Source: Colias croceus
Lineage: Eukaryota; Arthropoda; Insecta; Lepidoptera; Pieridae
Length of the DNA stretch: 64,000 bases
Direction of reading: 5' to 3'
Assembly: GCF_905220415.1 (NCBI RefSeq)
Contig: NC_059558.1
Coordinates: 2,740,501-2,804,500, forward strand
Shown here: positions 59,601 through 64,000 of the stretch, piece after piece
How positions within the stretch are numbered: position 1 is the first letter of the stretch
How the letters are laid out: every line of letters begins with the position of its first letter
The notes under the pieces: model-generated
The model's database searches: none
The model's input: the letters and a program-made list of their open reading frames with translations, nothing else
Told to the model about the DNA's origin: nothing
Program-made: the position numbers and the translations under genes

Positions 59601-60387
59601 CGACCTGTGCCGGCGCCGCTTCACATTGAAGCACAGCATGCTGCGGCACAGGAAGAAGCACCGCGAGGACACGGACGACGAGGAGACCCCGCCTAGCACG
59701 CCGCTTGAGACCAACGGGTGAGTTAGCTGTGTGTGCGGCTTTGTCTGTCTGGTGTTAGTCTGATCTGTGCGGTGCTGATTCACATTAAAGCACAGCATGC
59801 GAGACTTTCAGTTGCGTCTTTCATTTTCAGAAATCAGTTTGCCAAATATTTTTAACGCAAATTAGTTATTTTACATTTTTTTTATTTTTTAACTACAACC
59901 TTAAGATTAACCATTTACGATAAAAAAAATTTCTTATACTTAACTAAACTACGATTTACAACAGATAAATTCTAAACTGAAACGTGAATGTGTTAAAAAG
60001 TTCCAACCTATTTACGATACTAAATACTAAATTTCTAAATGTTAGACAGAATTTTATAACACCCTGTATTTGTTTATCAAGACGGGCAAATAAAAGTACA
60101 AAAAAACTAAAATACTTTCTGTTTACAGCTACCGTTACCAAGACGACGACGGCTCCGGCACCGAGATCCCCAACAACGTGAACAACAACAACTCGCCGCC
60201 CTCCGTCCCTTACGACAAGAAGCTACAACTCGACATGACGTCACGCAAGTATTCCTCCGAAGAGAACGACACGGAAAATGGCAGCGACCTCATCGGGAAG
60301 TTACTCGGCATTCCCGACAAAACTATCATAAATAAACTCCTTTCCTCCGCTGATGAAGCAGCTAAATTCTTGGGAGTGAATAAATGA
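41546..60387 (+). CDS. RREB1: RREB1/hindsight-like C2H2 zinc-finger transcription factor, full multi-exon coding span
   Basis: Spliced coding sequence built from 41546-41603, 55740-58437, 58556-59180, 59509-59717 and 60129-60387. Every intron is GT-AG and the phases fit: C|AA, AA|A, phase 0, GG|C. The product is about 1282 residues with 12 C2H2-type fingers starting near residues 88, 152, 299, 330, 358, 728, 941, 969, 1021, 1066, 1128 and 1156. A PVDLS motif (513-517) followed by VLDLSKK (from 526) matches the CtBP co-repressor docking consensus. The paired fingers joined by TGQKP and the last pair containing RFWS and FTLKHS are, as I recall the family, hallmarks of vertebrate RREB1 and Drosophila hindsight/pebbled. 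Those are nuclear DNA-binding regulators of epithelial morphogenesis, Ras/EGFR and Notch responses. The protein is shorter than I recall for human RREB1 or fly Hindsight. Family assignment is firm; extra skipped exons or isoforms cannot be excluded without transcripts. Confidence 0.85.
41604..42133 (+). other. Start of intron 2, no gene or repeat seen
   Basis: Holds a GC-richer patch at about 42020-42100 with TTGCGCGCATGCGCCAA, a palindromic NRF-1-like site. Confidence 0.4.
42134..42253 (-). mobile_element. MITE, type G
   Basis: GAAGTGAAACTTT and AAAGAAGTTTCACTTC ends; inverse homolog of 11225-11348, also followed by a CACGTGTGCTCGG block. Confidence 0.7.
42283..42375. repeat. Dispersed repeat, type H
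   Basis: GCGATAGGGAAGCTCTTGGC and AATGTGGCCTAAGATAGAGC match 27569-27700; ends in a CCTT microsatellite. Confidence 0.55.
42376..43070 (+). other. Intron 2 sequence, no gene seen
   Basis: Open frames at 42197-42595 and 42595-42843 (-) have no recognisable features. Confidence 0.4.
43071..43530 (-). mobile_element. Helitron-like element, type F
   Basis: CTAG (43071-43074), CCGCCCGCGACTCCGTCCGC, and a body matching 23532-24005 over its length, to AGATTTATTATATGTAAAG. Confidence 0.85.
43692..44084 (+). mobile_element. THAP-fragment DNA transposon remnant with 7-8 bp target duplication
   Basis: 393 bp starting CACAGAATACATAATAG and ending GAGTGTCCGGGGTGT, flanked by GCTTATAG (43684-43691 and 44085-44092). 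Inverted ends are poor, so one end may be truncated. It contains the start of a THAP-type coding frame. P-superfamily elements combine THAP proteins with 7-8 bp duplications, which fits. Confidence 0.65.
43921..44097 (+). pseudogene. Truncated THAP zinc-finger coding fragment
   Basis: A 58-codon frame starting MVRYCAVYGCISSEKRKFFF. The C-X4-C pair (residues 5 and 10) right after a methionine and two to three residues is the typical opening of a THAP domain. The second zinc pair (C-X2-H) and the AVPTIF-type motif are not found. Codons 55-58 and the stop run into the target duplication and host repeat. Probably the 5' end of a transposase (P-superfamily) or of a THAP protein captured by an element, left after an internal deletion. 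Confidence 0.55.
44172..44341 (+). mobile_element. Helitron-like element, type D
   Basis: TCTATAATATAAAAATGAAT start, body, and GGGCGAAGCCGGGGCGGACC then CTAG (44338-44341); lies 12 bp after the previous element. Confidence 0.85.
44342..44765 (+). other. Intron 2 sequence, no gene or repeat seen
   Basis: AT-rich without recognisable structure. Confidence 0.4.
44766..44987 (-). mobile_element. Helitron-like element, type C variant
   Basis: CTAG, CCGCCCGCGGCTTCGCCCGC, ACCCGCATAGTTCCCGTTCC, and then a variant 5' half with TCATTGTAATCGGTTCAGTA and ATCCATACATCCATACAAAC. Confidence 0.85.
45239..45412 (-). mobile_element. Helitron-like element, type E
   Basis: CTAG (45239-45242) to ATTTATATATATTAAGA; abuts a type A fragment. 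Confidence 0.85.
45413..45585 (+). mobile_element. Helitron-like element, type A, 3' end missing
   Basis: AGATAAAGCTGTAGAGTTTG start and the shared body to AACAAGAGCGGAGCACAGG; no stem or CTAG. Confidence 0.75.
45715..45905 (-). mobile_element. Helitron-like element, type A, first of a tandem pair
   Basis: CTAG (45715-45718), GCTCCGCGCGGTTTCACCCC, body, and 5' end at CTTTATAATATT. The last few bases of its 5' tip are missing, where the next copy begins. Confidence 0.9.
45907..46129 (-). mobile_element. Helitron-like element, type A, second of a tandem pair
   Basis: CTAG (45907-45910) to AATATTAGTATAGA, same orientation and about 95% similar by eye to the neighbour; carries an expanded CAAA run at about 46050-46102. 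Confidence 0.9.
46130..46968 (+). other. Intron 2 sequence, no gene seen
   Basis: The frame 46150-46449 (99 residues) is lysine- and isoleucine-rich from AT bias and has no recognisable domain. Confidence 0.4.
46969..47090 (-). mobile_element. Helitron-like element, type B, shortened
   Basis: CTAG, a lost stem (CTTCGCCAGC), then TTTGTCTAAAACCAAATAAA and AAAGATTTAAGTATACAAAG. Confidence 0.7.
48085..48410 (+). promoter_or_regulatory. Candidate alternative promoter or first exon in intron 2
   Basis: A GC-richer block (TATGTGCGGTGCGCGTCGTC, CCGCCATCTCTCGGGCACTG) with an initiator-like TCAGT (48129-48133) and an inverted CCAAT (ATTGG, about 48219). An open frame of 123 codons (48037-48408) spans it with no recognisable protein. 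It could start a shorter transcript spliced to 55740; no strong donor was identified. Confidence 0.25.
48455..48565 (+). mobile_element. Non-LTR retroelement 3' tail
   Basis: Short 3' fragment with GGGCGACGCAACTTGCTTGG and GTTTGCCTCCTGATGTCATA followed by AAAAAAAAG; I recognise this kind of tail in lepidopteran LINEs from memory. Confidence 0.5.
48566..49647 (+). other. Repeat-poor intron 2 block, possible regulatory sequence
   Basis: Less AT-rich pieces at about 48590-48790 and 49390-49620 have no repeats and no convincing frame. Their composition stands out from the surrounding intron. Confidence 0.3.
49649..49804. mobile_element. MITE with GGTGCATTTACACA ends
   Basis: GGTGCATTTACACATTCG on the left and CGAGTGTGTAAATGCACC on the right are inverted ends of a 156-bp element, with TTA near both outer flanks. 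The interior has GTTCGTTCGTTT-type runs. Confidence 0.8.
49805..51403 (+). other. Repeat-poor intron 2 sequence, no gene seen
   Basis: No repeat element recognised and no convincing coding frame (50238-50444 is not recognisable). Confidence 0.35.
51477..52366. mobile_element. Unclassified DNA transposon with about 180-bp inverted ends and 4-bp target duplication
   Basis: Ends GACAACATTTCA / TGAAATGTTGTC. Similarity continues inwards, diverged, to a well-kept GACGTCATACATACG block (51638 region on the left, 52205 region on the right, inverted). AATT flanks both sides (51473-51476 and 52367-52370). Removing the element with one AATT restores the type C host sequence with one base change. It holds a 71-codon frame and no recognisable transposase. 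Confidence 0.8.
51714..51929 (+). CDS. Small unidentified open frame inside the 890-bp element
   Basis: 71 codons (MTFWHICHFDLSSF...), with an acidic STDDDDFMQDLLRGAGNFWE segment and a basic end (SQKRWKVLNKYNF). An AATAAA overlaps its end (about 51911). It is the only frame between the long inverted ends. The second half has a less AT-biased, protein-like look. It may be the remnant of an element protein or a captured exon; I recognise no family. The upstream half (before STDDDD) is less convincing and may be non-coding. Confidence 0.25.
   Translation: MTFWHICHFDLSSFVNIVNCYLLIQILNKRNLFTSTDDDDFMQDLLRGAGNFWEANILSQKRWKVLNKYNF
52867..53050 (-). mobile_element. Helitron-like element, type A
   Basis: CTAG, TGCCCCGCGGTTTTGCTCGC, body, and 5' end near TTTTATAATATTAAGTA. 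Confidence 0.85.
53068..53270 (+). mobile_element. tRNA-derived SINE (type S2)
   Basis: Head CTTGGTACAGTGGTTGACGC (A-box-like) and GAGGGGTCCTGGTTTAAG (decayed B-box), an A-rich linker, then AGAAGGCTGATCACCTACTT and CCACTAGGGGACATGAGAC. Homolog of 14999-15207. Confidence 0.8.
53604..53666 (+). mobile_element. Helitron-like type C, 3' fragment
   Basis: GGAACTATGCGGGTTTTTCT through GCGGGCGAAGCCGCG to CTAG (53663-53666). Confidence 0.75.
53667..55739 (+). other. 3' part of intron 2, repeat-poor
   Basis: No repeat element recognised. A GC-richer block at about 55030-55170 (CGACCAACCAACGAGCGATG, TACCGCGCCTTACTG, TGCTGTTTACC) could be an enhancer or proximal promoter ahead of exon 3. Ends in the exon 3 acceptor. 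Confidence 0.35.
55740..58437 (+). CDS. RREB1: RREB1-like exon 3, six fingers and CtBP motif
   Basis: Acceptor TTGTTGTTGCAG ends at 55739 and donor GTAAGTAT begins at 58438. The exon codes about 898 residues. It opens with an acidic, serine-rich stretch, then finger 1 (C-X2-C, starting FECPKC), a C2HC finger 2 (YRCEFC), a triplet of fingers at residues 299-381, a long low-complexity linker, and an isolated finger at 728-751 flanked by a proline-rich piece. The linker carries PVDLS and VLDLSKK, a short alanine run, and acidic clusters near its end. Finger spacing is one cluster of three plus isolated fingers, as expected for the RREB1/hindsight family. Confidence 0.9.
58556..59180 (+). CDS. 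RREB1: RREB1-like exon 4, four fingers
   Basis: Acceptor TTTCTTTCAG ends at 58555 and donor GTAGGTAG begins at 59181. The exon begins with a basic PPKKKS patch that may be a nuclear localisation signal. It then codes the best conserved tandem pair in the protein: a finger with the RKFPWSSSLRRH core, the linker HTGQKP, and a second finger with the TTKSNCDRHLLRKH core. Two further fingers follow (starting FKCASC and FKCHLC), the first with one extra residue between its cysteine and histidine pairs. An acidic serine tail precedes the donor. A read-through of intron 4 stays open to 59297, so an intron-retained isoform would end there. Confidence 0.9.
59509..59717 (+). CDS. RREB1: RREB1-like exon 5, two fingers
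   Basis: Acceptor TATCCCACCCAG ends at 59508 and donor GTGAGT begins at 59718. The exon codes two adjacent canonical fingers (VVCAFC...H-X3-H, linker HSGERP, then FACDLC...H-X4-H) and an acidic threonine tail. The RFWSAEDLRRHMR and FTLKHSMLRHRK cores match the C-terminal finger pair I associate with RREB1. The exon is markedly GC-rich against its introns, consistent with strong coding constraint. Confidence 0.9.
60129..60387 (+). CDS. RREB1: RREB1-like exon 6, C-terminal tail and stop
   Basis: Acceptor CTGTTTACAG ends at 60128; the first base completes a Gly codon split over the intron. About 85 residues with no zinc finger: an Asn-rich stretch, then a predicted helical C-terminus that includes GKLLGIPDKTIINKLLSSAD and ends in LGVNK, followed by TGA at 60385-60387. 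A hydrophobic helical end of this kind, outside the fingers, looks like a conserved protein-interaction tail, but I cannot name a domain. Confidence 0.85.
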
Positions 60388-60756
60388 GAGTACGCTTTAG
60401 TCCTCGTGACTCCGGCCAGACTCATCCTGGCCCCGCGGGGACTAAAAGTACAGACTAAAAATCAAACAGCGCCATCTGTCGGCGAGTAGTGTGAACGCTT
60501 TGGTGCCTTCTAAATGCCTTGTACGGACCACAGATAAACTGGGCCTGGGGCACTTTTGTAAAAAAAAAGTTATCTGTCAAATTTTGACAGTTGTATTTTT
60601 TTTATCCCGTAATTATTATTGTCACAGGTTATAAATTTGGTTTAATCTGTGGTCCATTTTAGCTTATACCGTCCTTTTATGCCTTGTGGATGACCATCGA
60701 AGTATGTTTAGTGCCAGTTTTAAAGTACATTCGAATCTAGGGATTCTGTATTGTAA

Positions 60757-60762
60757 AATAAA
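60757..60762 (+). terminator. Proximal polyadenylation signal AATAAA
   Basis: Canonical hexamer about 370 bases after the stop codon of the RREB1-like gene. Confidence 0.4.
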
Positions 60763-62256
60763 CGTAGTTTTAATTACGTCGTTGGACTTCTAGTACGCTT
60801 ATAAACTAAATAATGTTTGATGTATTTTATTGTATTGTAGTTATTTTTATTCTAATAGGTTTACTAGAAGTTTATCGAAACTATCTATTACTATTTGCAT
60901 TTTCATCTAGTCGTAGTTCACTTCATTTCATTTTCATTTCATGGATACAGCCAAATATTCAGCAAGCCCAAAATTGTCTAGTCAATTTCATTACTTTTAT
61001 ATCGCGCTAAACCAAATCCGTAGTTTGAAATAAGCATAGCTCTTAAACCATCCTACCAATGAATAGATTTAAGTAACAACTATCACGCATTTTCTATCTC
61101 TTGTCAACTTGTTTTGTCAAAACTTTCTATTCGATTCCTCAAAGGTATATATAATTATATATAAGTGAGTATTTTAAGTAACGTAAGAAAACTTTATTTT
61201 GCTCAAATTTATGGCATTTCTTTTAAACAAAGACTAAAAATATTGCTTCTAAGATGTGTTAGGATCTCGTTTTTTTTATTATTATAATAATTATGTGTAC
61301 GACCAAAGGTTGGACGGTTGACTTTTACCGGCCGATGTTTTTGACAATTTTTTAAACACGTTTCGTTATTTTATTATTGAAAGATTTTAATTTTTTAATT
61401 TTTTGTAACTATTGTAGTTAAGAATTTTGGTGCAGCAATATTTTTGATTTAATAAGTAATTATTATTAGGTGAGTTTAAAACTCGATAGGCTCGTAAATT
61501 ATAATTTAGTTTTAGTAACGTTCAGTCTCCAATTTGGATCGACGAATCATACGCTAGAATATACCTAAGTCCCGAATATGCTTTGTAAAATAATATCGCA
61601 TACATATTATATTATACCAAATTTATTAAACAGATTATTTAGCTATGAGCGTAGCGTGTAAGAATTATACTAATATGTATATGAGTGTTTCGCTTCAAAG
61701 AATTATCAAGCAATAAATTAGTAAGTTTCAATTATTTGTGAATTAATTATTAATTAGTTATAGATGATAATAAAGTAATTTTATTATGTATTAATTATAA
61801 TAACGTGTCGTTGTACGATTAATGTAATGATTTATGACAAAATCCTGCTTTATGTCAATTAATAGTTAAATGGAATTCTGTATTGTAATTTATTTAGTGA
61901 AATAATAATTTTCGTTACATAAACCTTAATTGGTGTTTGGCTAGAAATCTGATTTATTATGTATTTAGATTATTAGATATAGAATAATCTCGTACTTATT
62001 AGAATAAGGTAATTATAAGAAAATATGGCAACACCGCTTGGCCTTTCGATAGTAGTCGTGTGTTTATTAATTATTATATAAAATTATTTAATATAATGTC
62101 TAATTATATAGTTCAAGTTTTACATTGCATGACTTGATTGTATTCAATTATATAAATATGTAGTAAGCGTATTTACTATTCACCTTTGCCTCTCTTTCTT
62201 TATTGCAATATGAGTGTCGTTTTTAAAACGTTTTGTGAAATACATTATGATATAAT

Positions 62257-62262
62257 AATAAA
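62257..62262 (+). terminator. Distal polyadenylation signal AATAAA
   Basis: Canonical hexamer followed by T/G-rich sequence at about 62280-62295; candidate main 3' end. Confidence 0.4.
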
Positions 62263-62280
62263 GATGTAATGCTTTTACAA

Positions 62281-63697
62281 CTTGTTTGACTTCCAGTTAT
62301 CATCTCCCTTTTTCTATTACTAGAATTCTTTATTTATATTTTTTACATACATAGACTCCTTACAGCTATTTTAAACAATATAATAATCATTCTGTTACAA
62401 AATAATACGCCAATAAAAAAGAAAATCAATCAATAATGAAACAATTATTGTGACAAAGTATAACATACTTTAACGCGAACAAAAATAGAAGACGAACAAT
62501 TCGTTCAATCCTTATTTTATTGAGATAAAAAATAATAATGATTTATTTGATTTTTAAGTATGTACTTACTGAAACATTTTTAAACGTTATGATGAAACAT
62601 TAAATTCTAAAAAAATATGCATCATATTCGTAAACAGAAAATCCTTAAAAAAATAATAATATGAATCTCTTACTTAAGCATTAATGTTTATTTTCCTGAA
62701 CTTAAATTTTTAATCGTACAGACATAATTTTATAATACATACAATTATTACTTCCATTCCATACCGTACAGCGCACTCGTGTTTGCTGTGTTCGAATTTA
62801 GAACTATTTGAATGTGACAATCACTGTATTAATATTTCTACTCGATACGAGATGGCGCTTTATTATAATAGTGATGTTAATTTATTGAAACTAGATGGCA
62901 GTTAAATTCAGAATTTATAAAAAAAATCAATGTTAATAGTTGAATTGCATTTTGAAATTTATAAAATTAAATATTTGCTAAATAAAGAAAGATATAATAA
63001 AGAAAGAGATAAACTAATAATAATTTTTTATGTTTTTTTTTTGTCGGGGATACCATTGTAATAAACTTGCTAAAGTAGATGTAATGTTAAAAAAATATTA
63101 TTATTATAATTAGTTTTAGTACCCATACAATTTTAATATCAAATTTGAAAGCATTATATTCAAGTTTATTATCGTAGGTAGTTAACGTCATAACAAATTT
63201 TCTGAAAATTTGTTATTATTATAAATGCAATCAAGGCAAAATCAAGGATATGATTGATATTCTGTGTTGATATTAATAGTTATTGGCAACACTGAATAGG
63301 TAAATGAAGATTGAAGGAATTTGAAGAAATAGAAAGAAGTCACTAATTTATGCCAGACGGCGTCTTTATTTTCAGATGCAATCGTTTAAGTTTTGAGTGG
63401 TAATTGTGAAAGGTTACGTGTTGCCCTTGGATTTATATCCAAGCTAATTACAGTAAGGAAACAATGTAAGCAACATTTATTTGTATTCTGTTAAGTTATG
63501 CTTGTTTTCTATGAAATGCATTTCTAATAGTGACGTAGAAAACTGTAATGCACTGTTTAGTTTGATCTATTACAATTTGTTGTTGTTAAATATACATTCG
63601 ATTTAGTGCTAATACTAACTTATTGAGTTCTTCTATAGGACACAATAGTGAAAAATATGTGTTGTTTACGTGTATCAATTTTATTTTAAACTTTCAG
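62281..63697. other. Spacer between the two genes, and 5' region of the BTB gene
   Basis: AT-rich, without Helitron-like copies. A block at 63340-63465 may be a non-coding first exon of the BTB gene, ending at a donor-like GTAAGC (63466). Confidence 0.35.
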
Positions 63698-63724
63698 ATA
63701 TTTAATAAAAAATTCAAATTCAAC
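63698..63724 (+). other. 5' leader part of the BTB exon
   Basis: Short untranslated stretch between the acceptor and the ATG at 63725. An upstream donor-like AATGTAAGC (GT at 63466) could end a preceding non-coding exon around 63.3-63.46 kb. The upstream exon is speculative. Confidence 0.5.
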
Positions 63725-63820
63725 ATGGGGGACCAACAGTTCTTTCTAAAATGGAACGATTTCCAAACGAATATGGTGACATCGTTTAGGCATTTGCGAG
63801 ACGAAAAAAGCTTTACGGAC
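63725..63820 (+). CDS. BTB/POZ transcription factor, first coding exon (gene continues beyond the window)
   Basis: Exon with acceptor AACTTTCAG ending at 63697 and donor GACGTAAGT with GT at 63821. From the ATG at 63725 it codes 32 residues with the typical N-terminus of insect BTB-ZF proteins: QQFFLKWNDFQTNM, then FRHLRDEKSFTD, which is the first strand and helix of a BTB domain. The donor falls in phase 0 exactly where family members continue with V-T-L. Insect members such as tramtrack, lola and broad are nuclear regulators that dimerise through this domain. I cannot tell which member this is, because the rest of the BTB and the zinc fingers lie outside the window. It runs in the same direction as the RREB1-like gene, about 1.4 kb beyond that gene's distal polyA signal. 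Confidence 0.85.
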
Positions 63821-64000
63821 GTAAGTTTTTTAAGACGAATTTGATGGTAAATTTCTAATAAATTGATTAATTTTTCCCCTTGAGATAAGGGTTTCTATTA
63901 CAAAGTTTTGAGTATCACTCAAAAGTCAAAAGGAATTAATTCTGACTTGAACAAATCAAAATAAATTCTTTTGAATTCTGTCAAAGGGACTGATTTTCTA

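Larger units (their letters stand above)
60388..62280 (+). other. 3' UTR region of the RREB1-like gene with several polyA signals
   Basis: Non-coding, AT-rich sequence after the stop with AATAAA at 60757-60762 and at 62257-62262, and further AATAAA-like sites around 61711. The last one is followed within about 35 bases by a TTGTTTG stretch, so it is a plausible distal end giving a UTR of about 1.9 kb. Which site is used cannot be decided from sequence. No Helitron-like insertion is seen here, unlike the introns. Confidence 0.5.

Noticed and set aside
59427..59798. 123-codon frame on the - strand
   Set aside because: Antisense shadow of exon 5 of the zinc-finger gene.

Overview
The window looks like a piece of a moth or butterfly (Lepidoptera) nuclear genome. 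It is very AT-rich and intron-rich. It is full of short Helitron-like elements that end in CTAG beside a GC-rich stem of the type GCGGGCGAAGCCGCGGGC, and it also carries tRNA-derived SINEs, MITEs and one mariner. No bacterial-style coding is present.

Two genes can be supported, both on the + strand. The main one is a C2H2 zinc-finger transcription factor of the RREB1 / Drosophila hindsight (pebbled) family. A GC-rich promoter and non-coding first exon are inferred at about 32.1-32.5 kb. A short start exon lies at 41.5 kb, a large exon at 55.7-58.4 kb, and three further coding exons run to a stop at 60387. Reading phases match at every junction, and the predicted protein has about 1282 residues with 12 zinc fingers. 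Introns 1 and 2 are 9.0 and 14.1 kb and the rest are under 0.5 kb. The second gene is just entered at the right edge: an exon coding the first 32 residues of a BTB/POZ transcription factor (63725-63820).

Positions 1 to about 32.1 kb hold no gene that I can support, only repeats separated by AT-rich unique sequence. Introns 1 and 2 carry the same repeats, including a dead mariner (38279-39558) sitting in a Helitron-like element, a THAP-fragment insertion (43692-44084) in another, and an 890-bp long-TIR insertion with a 4-bp target duplication (51477-52366) in a third. Helitron-like copies occur as direct tandem pairs at 16.9-17.2 kb and 45.7-46.1 kb and as an inverted pair at 11.6-12.1 kb. Relatively repeat-poor intronic stretches (40.2-41.5, 48.0-51.4 and 54.0-55.7 kb) are the best places to look for enhancers or alternative promoters of the RREB1-like gene.

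I did not find a clearly new biological system. The strongest candidates for something undescribed are the nested DNA transposons whose target-site duplications can be read against intact sister copies of the host repeat.
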